From positions 62,001 through 126,000 of the forward strand of contig CANPZC010000003.1 in NCBI GenBank assembly GCA_947589355.1: a stretch of DNA of 64,000 bases, read 5' to 3'. Each line of letters starts with the position of its first letter. Within the stretch, counting starts at the first letter, position 1. The stretch is from an uncultured Clostridia bacterium. Its GTDB lineage: Bacteria > Bacillota > Clostridia > Oscillospirales > Ruminococcaceae. The notes under the pieces were generated by a model. The model was not told the DNA's origin. It made no database searches and saw only the letters and a list, made by a program, of their open reading frames with translations. Of this stretch, positions 38,138 to 47,912 are shown in pieces. A program made the translations under genes and the position numbers.

Positions 38138-39397
38138 TCATGTTCGTATCTGCCCGTTGCCGTTTATCAGCCACTTTATCGTGGTCAGCTCTTTCAGACC
38201 CATAGGCCCGCGGGTGTGCAGCTTTTGCGTTGATATGCCTATCTCTGCGCCCAGCCCCATTTGTTCGCCGTCTGTAAACCTTGTGGAGCAGTTTACATAC
38301 ACGCAGGCGGCATCTATTCTGCGCTGAAATTCTTCAGCGGCATACAAGCTCTCGGTAATTATACACTCGCTGTGACCCGTTGAATACTTCTGTATATGCT
38401 CTATCGCCTGCGCAAAGTCGTCCACGACCCTTACGGCAAGAATATAATCGTCAAACTCGGTGGCATAGTCGTCCTCGGTAACGTCAACAACATCGCTGCC
38501 GAGGATCATTTTTGTCATTCTGTCGCCGCGAATTTCGACACCGTGTTTATCGAGCCGCTTTTTGAGCATAAGCAGAAATCTCTCTGCCACAGCCCTATGC
38601 ACAAGGCAAGTTTCTATTGCGTTGCATACTGACGGGCGCTGAGTTTTGGCGTTGTCGGTAACTTCTACAGCCATATCAAGGTCTGCGCTTTCATCGATAT
38701 AGATATGGCAGTTGCCTTTACCGGTCTCTATAACAGGCACGGTGGCGTTTTGCACCACGGTATTTATCAGCCCTGCGCCGCCGCGCGGTATCAGCACATC
38801 TATATATCCGTTGGCTTTCATCATCATGGTGGCGACCTCACGCGCGGTATTTTCAACAAGCTGAATTATATTCGGGTCAAAGCCTGCGCGCTCAACTGCC
38901 ATGCGCATAAGGTCAACGAGACATTTATTTGAATAGTAAGCCTCTTTGCCGCCCCTTAATATGACAGCATTACCGCTTTTCAGGCACAAAGCCGCTGCAT
39001 CTACAGTAACGTTAGGGCGCGCTTCATATATCATGCCTATAGTACCCAGCGGCACGCGCGTTTTTACTATTCTTATGCCGTTGGGGCGCGTTCCGCCGCC
39101 GTCTACCATGCCAACGGGGTCGTCAAGTTTGGTAAGATTCTCGCAGGCACAGGCTATTGCTTCAATACGGCTCTCATTCAGAGCGAGCCTGTCGAGCATT
39201 GCCTGCGACATACCGCGTTCTTTGGCGTTTTTTATATCTATCTGGTTTTGAGAGATTATTTTTTCGCTGCTTCTTCGCAGTATATGAGCTATCTCATTTA
39301 AGGCATCATTTTTCTGTGATGTCATAGCCGCGGCGAGTTCTGCCCTCGCTTTTTTGGCGTTTACGCCGAGTACTTCTATATAATTCAGAGCGTTCAC
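38138..39397 (-). CDS. proA: Glutamate-5-semialdehyde dehydrogenase
   Basis: VPLGTIGMIYEARPNVTVDAAALCLKSGNAVILRGGKEA, NCSTRFTDGEQMGLGAEIGISTQKLHTRGPMGLKELTTIKW. Confidence 0.97.
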   Translation of the reverse strand: MNALNYIEVLGVNAKKARAELAAAMTSQKNDALNEIAHILRRSSEKIISQNQIDIKNAKERGMSQAMLDRLALNESRIEAIACACENLTKLDDPVGMVDGGGTRPNGIRIVKTRVPLGTIGMIYEARPNVTVDAAALCLKSGNAVILRGGKEAYYSNKCLVDLMRMAVERAGFDPNIIQLVENTAREVATMMMKANGYIDVLIPRGGAGLINTVVQNATVPVIETGKGNCHIYIDESADLDMAVEVTDNAKTQRPSVCNAIETCLVHRAVAERFLLMLKKRLDKHGVEIRGDRMTKMILGSDVVDVTEDDYATEFDDYILAVRVVDDFAQAIEHIQKYSTGHSECIITESLYAAEEFQRRIDAACVYVNCSTRFTDGEQMGLGAEIGISTQKLHTRGPMGLKELTTIKWLINGNGQIRT

Positions 39398-39410
39398 AAC
39401 TTTCCCTCCC

Positions 39411-40208
39411 TTATTTTTCTTTGGCTTTGAACAGTGTGCCTACCGGCTTGCGCTCAAACACATCGTACAGCACATCGGGGTCTCTGCCGTTGACTATCAG
39501 CATATCTATTCCGTTTTCTACAGCGATCTGAGCGGCATCTATTTTGGTCTTCATACCGCCTTTGCCCAGTGCCGTACCTGCGCCGCCTGCAAGTTCTCTC
39601 ACGCGATCGTTGATATCATACACAGCCGAGATAAGCTTTGCATCGGGGTTCTTTCTCGGGTCGTCGTCGTAAAGACCGTCGATGTCGGACATTATAACGA
39701 GCATATCCGCCTCTGCAAGCACTGCCACGGTAGCGGCAAGAGAATCATTCTCGCCCACTTCAAGCTCCAGTTCGTCTATAGCCACGGTATCATTTTCGTT
39801 GACTATGGGAATGACGTTGAATTTCAGCAGTTCTTTCAGAGCGTTCTGCACGTTCTTTTTTCTGTCTTCCAGCAATATATACTTTGTCAGCAGCATTTGA
39901 GCGACGTTGAGGTTGTAGTCTGAAAACATCTTGTCGTAAAAATACATAAGTTCGCACTGACCTACAGCAGCGCACGCCTGCTTCAGCGGTGTATCTTTCG
40001 GCTTTTCAATAAGCCCAAGCTTTGCCATGCCCAAGCCTATCGCACCGCTTGAAACAAGTATTATCTCCCAGCCGCCGTTATGCATATCGGCAAGGTTTTT
40101 AACAATGCGCTCTATGCGGCGAATGTTCAGCCTGCCTGTTTTATGGGTGAGGGTAGAAGTACCCAGTTTTACTACCACTCTTTTCTTTACATCATTCTCG
40201 CTTTGCAT
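39411..40208 (-). CDS. proB: Glutamate 5-kinase
   Basis: VVVKLGTSTLTHKTGRLN, ILVSSGAIGLGMAKLGL, NENDTVAIDELE, GTALGKGGMKTKIDAAQIA. Confidence 0.96.
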   Translation of the reverse strand: MQSENDVKKRVVVKLGTSTLTHKTGRLNIRRIERIVKNLADMHNGGWEIILVSSGAIGLGMAKLGLIEKPKDTPLKQACAAVGQCELMYFYDKMFSDYNLNVAQMLLTKYILLEDRKKNVQNALKELLKFNVIPIVNENDTVAIDELELEVGENDSLAATVAVLAEADMLVIMSDIDGLYDDDPRKNPDAKLISAVYDINDRVRELAGGAGTALGKGGMKTKIDAAQIAVENGIDMLIVNGRDPDVLYDVFERKPVGTLFKAKEK

Positions 40209-40227
40209 ATCAAAACTCCCTTTGAGG

Positions 40228-40722
40228 TTAGATTATTATCCATGCGTCGATCTCCTCTTTTGAGGGCATCTCGAACATATTTTTGAATTTTTCTTTGAGC
40301 TTGCTGTCGATATAGTATTCTTTATCCTGATGCACCAAAGCCGAGGCGTTTCGCTTTTCTATAAACTTCTCCCAGTCCTCGTCGCAGATGTCTATATAGT
40401 GTATCTCACACTGTATGCCGTGTGAATTAAAAAATGCTCTGACTTTATCGCGGTTGTCTTTAGTCCAGAAGCCCCAGTCAAGCACGACATTCACGCCTGC
40501 TTTAACTATCTGCACGGCTTTTTCGCACAAGAATTTATACAGCCTGTGCACGTATATTTCGTGCTTTTCGCCTGCATACTGACCAAACACAGCAAGCATT
40601 ATCTCATCAACAGACAAGATCACCGCGCTGCGCTCTTCGCAGAGGCGTCTGGCATATGTGGTCTTACCGCTGCACAGCTTGCCGCATATGCAGATAACTT
40701 TTTCACTATACAATACATTCAC
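40228..40722 (-). CDS. P-loop kinase-like ATP-binding protein
   Basis: VICICGKLCSGKTTYARRLCEE (Walker A), VVLDWGFWTKDNRDKVRAF. Confidence 0.75.
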   Translation of the reverse strand: MNVLYSEKVICICGKLCSGKTTYARRLCEERSAVILSVDEIMLAVFGQYAGEKHEIYVHRLYKFLCEKAVQIVKAGVNVVLDWGFWTKDNRDKVRAFFNSHGIQCEIHYIDICDEDWEKFIEKRNASALVHQDKEYYIDSKLKEKFKNMFEMPSKEEIDAWIII

Positions 40723-40725
40723 CCT

Positions 40726-41682
40726 TTACTTTACGACATTGTTTCGAGGTTCACCTGCAAGCCAGCAGCGCAGATTCTCAGCAACTTCTTTCAAAAGCCT
40801 TACCCTTGTCTGGTATGGCGCCCAAGCGATATGCGGCGTTATGGTGCAGTTTTTTGCATATCTCAGAGGGCAATCTTCCGTCATAGGTTCATTTGTCAGA
40901 ACGTCCAAACACGCGTGGGCTATCTTATCGCCATTCAGGGCATCTGCCAAAGCCTGCTCGTCTACAAGCCCGCCCCTTGCGGTGTTTATAAGTACCGCGG
41001 TAGGTTTCATCATCGAGAGCGCCTCGCTGTTTATCATTTTTTCGTTGCCTTTTGTAAGTGGGCAATGGAGCGACACCACGTCGGCTTCCTGCAAAAGCTG
41101 CGGCAGGGTGCAAACTCTTGTGCCGTCTGTCACCTTTTGCGGCGAGCGCGTATAGGTTATAACATTCATGCCGAAAGCCTTTGCGATCTCGGCAACTTTT
41201 CTGCCTATCTCGCCATAGCCTATAATGCCCATGGTAAGCCCTGCAAGCTCTGTGATAGGTATATAAAAGTATGAAAACAGCTTATAATTCACCCAGTCGC
41301 CGTTTGCAACAGTTTCGGCGTACTTGGCAGTCTTATTGAAGTAATTCAGCAGAAACGCAAACGTATGCTGCGCCACCGAATTTGTTGAATAGCTCGGCAC
41401 ATTGCACACCGCCGCGCCGTGCTTTTTAGCTGCCTGAATGTCAACATTGTTATAGCCCGTTGCAAAAAGACCTACATACTTCAGATTTTTACACCTATCA
41501 AAAACATCTTCGGTGATAAGGCATTTGTTGCATATGACCGCATCTGCATCGCCTATTCTGTCGGCGGCTTCATCGTTCGGGGTATAGCCGTAGATTTTGC
41601 TGTCGCACAGGGCGGTCACTTCATCTAAAGAAACATCGCCTTTAGTTACCGTTTCACTGTCAAGAATAACAAGCTTTTTCAT
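40726..41682 (-). CDS. D-2-hydroxyacid dehydrogenase
   Basis: LTMGIIGYGEIGRKVAEIAKAFGMNVITYTRSP, CPLTKGNEKMINSEALSMMKPTAVLINTARGGLVDEQAL, ITPHIAWAP. Confidence 0.92.
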   Translation of the reverse strand: MKKLVILDSETVTKGDVSLDEVTALCDSKIYGYTPNDEAADRIGDADAVICNKCLITEDVFDRCKNLKYVGLFATGYNNVDIQAAKKHGAAVCNVPSYSTNSVAQHTFAFLLNYFNKTAKYAETVANGDWVNYKLFSYFYIPITELAGLTMGIIGYGEIGRKVAEIAKAFGMNVITYTRSPQKVTDGTRVCTLPQLLQEADVVSLHCPLTKGNEKMINSEALSMMKPTAVLINTARGGLVDEQALADALNGDKIAHACLDVLTNEPMTEDCPLRYAKNCTITPHIAWAPYQTRVRLLKEVAENLRCWLAGEPRNNVVK

Positions 41683-41687
41683 ATGTT

Positions 41688-42134
41688 TTACTCGTCGTCG
41701 TCCTCGTCAAACGCGTGATCGACAATGCCTTTCCCGAAATTTTTGTCTATATACTCCTGCTTTACAAAAAGCTTTTCCGATTGCATCCGCTGTTCTCTTT
41801 CCATTCGGCGTATTCTTGCTTCCTGCTTGCGCTTTTCTGCCAGCTCTTTGTCCTCTTTAGAGCTTTTATACGCCAGCACGCCAGCTATGATAAGCATTAC
41901 AACTTCTGCAAAACCTACCGCGAAAATAACCAACTCGTCCGTCCAGAACTGCGTCATCAGCGTGAGGTCAATGGCTATCATAAGCACAAGGTAATGCTTT
42001 TTGCCGCGCCTGTTGAAAAGCACCGCGTACAAAAGCGTTGCCAGCGCGCAGAAAACAAGGTGCGCCACAAACGGCAGCGGCGCGTACACATTCTGCATAC
42101 CGCTTTTGCCTGCAAACAAAGTTATATCAAACAA
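41688..42134 (-). CDS. Membrane protein of unknown function
   Basis: Several TM helices then charged coiled C-terminus ending DEDDDE. Confidence 0.55.
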   Translation of the reverse strand: MFDITLFAGKSGMQNVYAPLPFVAHLVFCALATLLYAVLFNRRGKKHYLVLMIAIDLTLMTQFWTDELVIFAVGFAEVVMLIIAGVLAYKSSKEDKELAEKRKQEARIRRMEREQRMQSEKLFVKQEYIDKNFGKGIVDHAFDEDDDE

Positions 42135-42255
42135 TTTATATTACCGCCTTTCGGTCATAGCATGGTTATCACTACATAGTTATATTTATTATATACCATA
42201 TGCAAGAATTTTTCAAGAGCCGCAGGGCATTTTTTACACAAATAAGCGTATAGGT

Positions 42256-43059
42256 CTACCAGTCAACCACCTTGTTGACTATCTCTCGCTGCTCGGTGGC
42301 GGTCTTTCGCAGATATATGCGCGTTGTTTCTATGCTCTCATGCCCCATAAGGTCGGCGAGAAACGCTATATCGTTGCACCGCTCCAGAAAGCTTTTGGCA
42401 AATCTGTGCCTGAAAGAGTGCGGATAGACTACCGCGGTATCTATGCCGTAGCGGCCGGCAAGGCGCTTTAGCTGCCCCGAAATGCCGCGCGTGGTAATTC
42501 GTTCTCCGTATTTGTTGAGAAAAACAAAGCCGCTTTTTATGCCGCTTTCCGCAAGCCATTCAAGCGCCTCTTTTTGCAGGGTCGAGGGAAAATATATACG
42601 TCTCAGCTTGCCGCCTTTGGAATAGAGATCGAGATAGCCGAGCCGTATGTGTTCCGCTTTTATTTGGATAAGTTCGCTTACCCGCGCGCCCGTTGCGGCA
42701 AGAAAGCGTATGACGAAATACCAGAACATCTCGCCGTCCTCTTTCAGGCGGCTTTTGAAGTATTCGTAGTCAGCCTCGCTTATTACGTTTTCAAGAAACG
42801 TTTTGTTCTGGATCTTCACAACGGGCTGTTTCCACTTCTCCTTGCCTATGCTCTCCAAATAACAGTTGATCGCCCTCAGCCGCAGATTTACGGTTTTGGG
42901 TTTGTAGTTTTCGATCAGCCACGTTTTGTAGGAACGCAGGTTCTTTAGTGTTACAGTGCCATAGTTTTCGTGAAACTGCCTTACCGCGAACATATATGAG
43001 TCTACAGTGTTTTTTGACAGTTCCTGTTCTTTTAAATGTCTTTCAAAATTTTCAAACAT
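42256..43059 (-). CDS. Tyrosine recombinase / site-specific integrase
   Basis: FLAATGARVSELIQI, HSFRHRFAKSFLER, LMGHESIETTRIYLRKTA (R..HxxR..H..Y). Confidence 0.92.
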   Translation of the reverse strand: MFENFERHLKEQELSKNTVDSYMFAVRQFHENYGTVTLKNLRSYKTWLIENYKPKTVNLRLRAINCYLESIGKEKWKQPVVKIQNKTFLENVISEADYEYFKSRLKEDGEMFWYFVIRFLAATGARVSELIQIKAEHIRLGYLDLYSKGGKLRRIYFPSTLQKEALEWLAESGIKSGFVFLNKYGERITTRGISGQLKRLAGRYGIDTAVVYPHSFRHRFAKSFLERCNDIAFLADLMGHESIETTRIYLRKTATEQREIVNKVVDW

Positions 43060-43111
43060 AGCGAAAGACCTCCTTTCACTATAATTATACAATATTCGCG
43101 GTTTTTTAACA

Positions 43112-43135
43112 AGAAAAAAGAGCATGCCACCTCGG
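43112..43135 (-). terminator. Terminator downstream of copA
   Basis: AGAGCAT-loop-ATGCTCT followed by T-run on minus strand. Confidence 0.65.
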
Positions 43136-43159
43136 TATGCTCTATGTTGTATGCGCCGT

Positions 43160-43369
43160 TTACTCTATACCCAGCACCTTGTATTCTTGTGCCTCGACTG
43201 CCTTTTTCAGCGTTTCGTTGTCTACATCTTTTGTAAGCAAAACTTTGGCTTCGCCCTTTTCGTGGCTTGCCTCAGCCTTTGAAACGCCGTCGATAGCTTC
43301 CAGAGCATTCTGAACGTGCATTTCGCAGTGGTGGCACATCATGCCTTCAATTTTTATAGTCTTTTCCAT
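43160..43369 (-). CDS. Possible independently initiated CopZ-like chaperone nested in-frame in copA
   Basis: AGGAGG (43378-43383, minus) 8 nt upstream of in-frame ATG at 43369; 69 aa HMA product. Confidence 0.4.
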   Translation of the reverse strand: MEKTIKIEGMMCHHCEMHVQNALEAIDGVSKAEASHEKGEAKVLLTKDVDNETLKKAVEAQEYKVLGIE

Positions 43370-45691
43370 GGTATCTACCTCCTCTCTTGTTACTTGTATA
43401 TCTGTTTTGGCATTGCCGCTTTTGCGTACCTTGCATTTGCGTATGTTGAACAGGTTCAGCCTTAAAGCGTTCGTTACTACACAAAAGCTTGATAAACTCA
43501 TCGCGGCGGCGGCAAACATCGGGTTTAACTGCCAGCCAAGCAGCGATATGAACACCCCTGCCGCAAGCGGTATGCCGAGCGTATTATATATAAATGCCCA
43601 GAACAGATTTTCATGAATGTTGCGCAGTGTTGCGCGGCTGAGCCTGATAGCGGCAGGAACATCTGCAAGGCGGCTGTTCATAAGCACTATGTCCGCCGCG
43701 TCTATGGCAACGTCTGTTCCTGCGCCTATTGCTATGCCTACATCGGCGGCGGTAAGGGCAGGGGCATCGTTTATGCCGTCGCCGACCATTACCACCTTGC
43801 CTTGCTCTTTCAGGCGGCTTACGGCTCGTTCTTTGCCCTGCGGCATAACGCCTGCTATTACCTCGTCAACGCCTGCCTGACTGCCTATAGCCCTTGCGGT
43901 GCGCTCGTTGTCGCCGGTAAGCATAACAACGCGCACGCCCATATCTTGCAGTTCTTTCACAGCCTGCGGACTGTCTTCTTTTATGACGTCTGCAACGGCT
44001 ATAACGCCGCACAGTTTATTACCCTTTGCAAAGAACAGCGGCGTTTTGCCATTTTCCGAAAGCTGCTCCGAACGCTCTTTTATATCGCTCGGTATCTCGG
44101 CGGCTGTTCTTATAAATTCATAGCTTCCGCCCGAAAGCTGTGCGCCGTCTGCAAAAGCTGTAAGACCGTTGCCTGCCAGCGCTTTGAAATCCTGCGTATC
44201 TGTAAATGATATACTATTCTTTTCTGCATACTGAGTTACAGCGCGCGCGAGAGGATGCTCGCTCTTTTTTTCAAGAGAATATGCAAGTGAAACAAGCTCT
44301 CTTTCCGAAAAGCCGTCTGCGGTAACAATATCGGTCACCTGCGGCTGACCCAGCGTTATAGTGCCTGTTTTATCGAGAACGGCGATAGTTGATCTGCCTA
44401 AGTTTTCAAGAGCCGAAGCAGTTTTGAAAAGTATACCGTTTTTTGCGCCAACGCCGCTGCCGACCATTATCGCAACGGGGGTAGCAAGACCTAAAGCGCA
44501 GGGGCAGCTTATCACCAGCACCGAAATGCCCCTTGCAATAGCAAAACCGAAAGGCTTACCCAAAAGAAGCCATATAACAGTGGTAATAAAAGCAATGGTT
44601 ATCACCGTGGGAACGAACACGCCCGACACTTTGTCTGCCACGCGCGCTATGGGGGCTTTTGTGGCGGCGGCATCGCTGACCGTTTTTATTATCTGCGAAA
44701 GAGTGGTGTCCTCTCCGACCCTTGTTGCGCGGCATTTTATATAGCCCGACTGATTTATAGTTCCTGCCGAAACGGGCGAGCCGACTGCCTTGTCAACCGG
44801 TATGCTCTCACCTGTCAGTGCGGATTCATCAACCGCGCTGCCGCCCTCGGTAACTACGCCGTCAACGGGTATGCTCTCGCCTGGGCGCACGGTGAAAATA
44901 TCGCCTTTTGTTACCTGCTCTATGGGTACTGTAGTTTCAACGCCGTCTTTAATAATATTCGCAGTTTTTGGCGAAAGCTTCATAAGGCTTTTGAGGGCAT
45001 CTGTGGTCTTGCCCTTTGAACGCGCTTCTAGCATTTTACCCAGCGTTATAAGCGCAAGTATCATAGCCGCCGATTCAAAATAAAACTCGTGCATAAGGCT
45101 CATTACCTTGTCGCTGTCGCCGTTTAACTGCGCATCGGTCATTACAAAAAGTGCGGCGGTGCTGTATATGAAAGCCGCGGCAGAACCCAGCGACACAAGC
45201 GCGTCCATATTCGGCGAACGGTGCCACAGGCTCTTAAATCCGCTTATGAAGAACTTCTGGTTTATCACCATAATTATAGCGGTAAGCAAAAGCTGCGCCA
45301 GCCCCACCGCGATGTGGTTGCCCTCAAAAAAGCTTGGCAGCCGCCAGCCCCACATGGTGTGCCCCATTGAGATATACATAAGCACGACAAGGAATATCAG
45401 CGATGCCAGAAATCTTTTCAGAAGAAGCGGTGTATCGCGGTCTTTGAGCTGTTCTTCATCGTCGGTATGCGAGGATTTTTCAGCGCCCTTTACGCTTGCT
45501 CCGTACCCTGCCGCTGTTACTGCCGCTATAACTTCATCGGGCGCTGCCTTGCCCTGAACCGCCATAGAATTTGTAAGCAGGCTGACGGAGCAGTTTTCTA
45601 CCCCCTGCACCTTTGAAACAGCCTTTTCAACTCTGCTGACGCAGGCGGCGCAGGTCATGCCTGTAACTATATATTGCTTTGTGTTTTCCAT
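43160..45691 (-). CDS. copA: Copper-translocating P-type ATPase with N-terminal HMA and fused C-terminal CopZ-like HMA
   Basis: [45 protein letters not shown]-terminal [29 protein letters not shown]. Confidence 0.95.
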   Translation of the reverse strand: MENTKQYIVTGMTCAACVSRVEKAVSKVQGVENCSVSLLTNSMAVQGKAAPDEVIAAVTAAGYGASVKGAEKSSHTDDEEQLKDRDTPLLLKRFLASLIFLVVLMYISMGHTMWGWRLPSFFEGNHIAVGLAQLLLTAIIMVINQKFFISGFKSLWHRSPNMDALVSLGSAAAFIYSTAALFVMTDAQLNGDSDKVMSLMHEFYFESAAMILALITLGKMLEARSKGKTTDALKSLMKLSPKTANIIKDGVETTVPIEQVTKGDIFTVRPGESIPVDGVVTEGGSAVDESALTGESIPVDKAVGSPVSAGTINQSGYIKCRATRVGEDTTLSQIIKTVSDAAATKAPIARVADKVSGVFVPTVITIAFITTVIWLLLGKPFGFAIARGISVLVISCPCALGLATPVAIMVGSGVGAKNGILFKTASALENLGRSTIAVLDKTGTITLGQPQVTDIVTADGFSERELVSLAYSLEKKSEHPLARAVTQYAEKNSISFTDTQDFKALAGNGLTAFADGAQLSGGSYEFIRTAAEIPSDIKERSEQLSENGKTPLFFAKGNKLCGVIAVADVIKEDSPQAVKELQDMGVRVVMLTGDNERTARAIGSQAGVDEVIAGVMPQGKERAVSRLKEQGKVVMVGDGINDAPALTAADVGIAIGAGTDVAIDAADIVLMNSRLADVPAAIRLSRATLRNIHENLFWAFIYNTLGIPLAAGVFISLLGWQLNPMFAAAAMSLSSFCVVTNALRLNLFNIRKCKVRKSGNAKTDIQVTREEVDTMEKTIKIEGMMCHHCEMHVQNALEAIDGVSKAEASHEKGEAKVLLTKDVDNETLKKAVEAQEYKVLGIE

Positions 45692-45701
45692 GACTGCACC
45701 T

Positions 45702-46022
45702 CTATTTCATCAGCCGCTGCATAACGTCGGCAAGCTCGTCTATAACGTCTTCCTTGCCCTCTTTAAGGTCGCGGACGACACAGCTTTTTATGTGCCGCGC
45801 GATAAGATCGCGGTTGAAAGCGTTGACAGCGGCGTTTACGGCAGCGCACTGTGTGAGTATGTCGGCGCAGTAGGCATCTTTTTCTACCATGCCTTTTATG
45901 CCGCGGATCTGCCCCTCGATGCGGCTCAAGCGGTTGAGAAGCTTTTTCTTTTCTTCAATACTGCGCTCGGTGGTCTTGTGACATTCACAGCAGCATTTTT
46001 TGTTGTTATCTATATTTTCCAT
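45702..46022 (-). CDS. csoR: CsoR-family copper-sensing repressor
   Basis: [44 protein letters not shown] (C-H-C ligand set); Cys-rich N-term CCCECH. Confidence 0.92.
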   Translation of the reverse strand: MENIDNNKKCCCECHKTTERSIEEKKKLLNRLSRIEGQIRGIKGMVEKDAYCADILTQCAAVNAAVNAFNRDLIARHIKSCVVRDLKEGKEDVIDELADVMQRLMK

Positions 46023-46042
46023 GATATATGCGCCTCCCTTGT

Positions 46043-46059
46043 ATACCCCCATGGGGTAT
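46043..46059. promoter_or_regulatory. CsoR-type operator
   Basis: ATACCCC-CAT-GGGGTAT perfect inverted repeat just downstream of promoter TTGACA-17-TATAAT (minus, 46070-46098). Confidence 0.85.
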
Positions 46060-46208
46060 TTACAGATATATTATAACACCATTTATTTTGTTTGTCAAGA
46101 TATTATTTGACGTATTGAAAAAATTATGATAAAACAGCAGGTGAGATACTATATAAAAGGGAATTATCTATGATTTCTGAAAAGATAAAAGAGCAACAAA
46201 AATAAAAA

Positions 46209-46245
46209 GATCCGGCTGCTCAACTAAAACAGTCGGATATATTTT
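46209..46245 (-). terminator. Terminator downstream of FAD protein gene
   Basis: ATCCGGCTG..CAGTCGGAT with flanking A/T runs. Confidence 0.55.
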
Positions 46246-46253
46246 TGCGAAAA

Positions 46254-47861
46254 TCAGTATGGTGCGTATTCTTCCATAATTTTCAGCGCGGTCTTTATGC
46301 CGTCGACTGCCGATGAAGTTATGCCGCCTGCATAGCCTGCGCCCTCTCCGCAGGGGTAGAGGTTTTCAATGCCTACCGCCTTTGCGCTGTCGTTCCGCAA
46401 GATCCTGACAGGCGAGGAAGTACGCGTTTCGGGGGCGGTCAGAATGGCGGTCTCGTCTTTAAAACATTTCATTCGCTTAGAGAAAACGCCCAGACCTTTT
46501 TTAAGCATATCTGTAACGCGGTTTGGAAGTATTGAAGATATATCACATGGCACAACGCCGCGCGCATATGTAGGCAAAATTTCGCTTTTTAAGTCAGGCG
46601 TACCCGACAAAAATCCGCCTACGGTGCAGGCAGGCGCAGTGTAAGCAGCAAAGTTTCCTGCCGCCGCATATGCCGTTTGCTCTATCTTTCGTGCAAATTC
46701 CATTCCGCCGAGAGGGGAATTACCAAAGTCGCTTTGGTTTACGGGCACGACCAGCGCGCTGTTGGCGTTCACGCCGTTTCTTGCATACTCGCTCATGCCG
46801 TTTACCACAACGCCGCCGCGCTCGCTTGCGGCAGGCACTACCACGCCGCCGGGGCACATACAAAATGTATAGCACGCCTGACCGTCTTTTTGTGTGTAAG
46901 ACATCTGATATTCGCCGACGGGCAGCAGGGGGTCATCGGCGTATCTGCCGTAAAGGCTCTCGTTCACAGCCCTTTGTGTATGCTCGATACGCACGCCCAC
47001 CGCGAAAGGTTTAGATTGTATCACAGCGCCGCTGTTTTGAAGCATTTGCACTGTATCTCTCGCGCTGTGACCTATTGCAGCCACCACGCAGCCGCTTTGC
47101 ATATCGCCTGTTTCAGCGCCCGAGAACGAGACCTTAGTTACTCTGCCGCCCGAAAGCGAAATGCCGTCAAGCCGGGTATCGAACATTATCTCGCCGCCGC
47201 ATTCTATTATTCGCTTTCGCAGATCTTTCACCACATCTCGCAGCTTGTCGGTGCCTATATGCGGCTTTGCCTTGGTGAGCAGTTCTTTCGGTGCGCCCAG
47301 CAGAGTGAGCCGCTCCAGAACATATCTGCAAAGGGGGTCTTTGATGCGCGTGGTAAGTTTACCGTCAGAAAAAGTGCCTGCGCCGCCCTCGCCGAACTGC
47401 GCGTTCGTCTGCTCGTCAAGCTCGCCGCCGCGCCAAAAATTTGATACCTTTTCAACGCGCCTGCCCACCTCGCTGCCGCGCTCCAGCACAAGCGGTTTAT
47501 AGCCGTTTTCTGCTAAGGTCAAAGCGCAGAACATTCCTGCCGGGCCGAAGCCTGCTATAACTATTCTGCCGCCCAAAGGCTTTGAGCCCTTGCGAACATC
47601 TATTTCACCATACGGCGCATAGGTAAGGCGCTTTTCATCGGCTGTGCGCTGCTCGGCATTTTTATCTTTTAAAGAAACGCAAACGCTGTAGACAAAATGA
47701 ATGCCCTTTTTATCGCGGCGGCGCGCATCTACAGAAGTTTTATAAATATCTGCAAAGGCAATATCGCGGCTGTTTATGCCTGCCGTTTTCAGAGCTTTGG
47801 CAATTATTTCATCGCTCGTTTGTGTAAGCGTGCCTTTTATCTGCGGTATAATTATCGGCAT
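46254..47861 (-). CDS. FAD-dependent dehydrogenase-like protein
   Basis: GGRIVIAGFGPAGMFCALTLAENGYKPLVLERGSEVGRRV, DGKLTTRIKDP, YPCGEGAGYAGGITSSAVDGIKTA. Confidence 0.88.
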   Translation of the reverse strand: MPIIIPQIKGTLTQTSDEIIAKALKTAGINSRDIAFADIYKTSVDARRRDKKGIHFVYSVCVSLKDKNAEQRTADEKRLTYAPYGEIDVRKGSKPLGGRIVIAGFGPAGMFCALTLAENGYKPLVLERGSEVGRRVEKVSNFWRGGELDEQTNAQFGEGGAGTFSDGKLTTRIKDPLCRYVLERLTLLGAPKELLTKAKPHIGTDKLRDVVKDLRKRIIECGGEIMFDTRLDGISLSGGRVTKVSFSGAETGDMQSGCVVAAIGHSARDTVQMLQNSGAVIQSKPFAVGVRIEHTQRAVNESLYGRYADDPLLPVGEYQMSYTQKDGQACYTFCMCPGGVVVPAASERGGVVVNGMSEYARNGVNANSALVVPVNQSDFGNSPLGGMEFARKIEQTAYAAAGNFAAYTAPACTVGGFLSGTPDLKSEILPTYARGVVPCDISSILPNRVTDMLKKGLGVFSKRMKCFKDETAILTAPETRTSSPVRILRNDSAKAVGIENLYPCGEGAGYAGGITSSAVDGIKTALKIMEEYAPY

Positions 47862-47879
47862 TAAAACACTTCCCATAAA

Positions 47880-47912
47880 AACGCTCCCCGTGAAAAGGGA
47901 GCGTATATTTTT
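47880..47912. terminator. Terminator of cdaA-ybbR operon
   Basis: ACGCTCCCCGTGAAAAGGGAGCGTatattttt. Confidence 0.7.

Noticed and set aside
42256-43059. Integrase as evidence of an integrated prophage/ICE here
   Set aside because: No structural, replication, relaxase or excisionase genes nearby and no att duplication visible.
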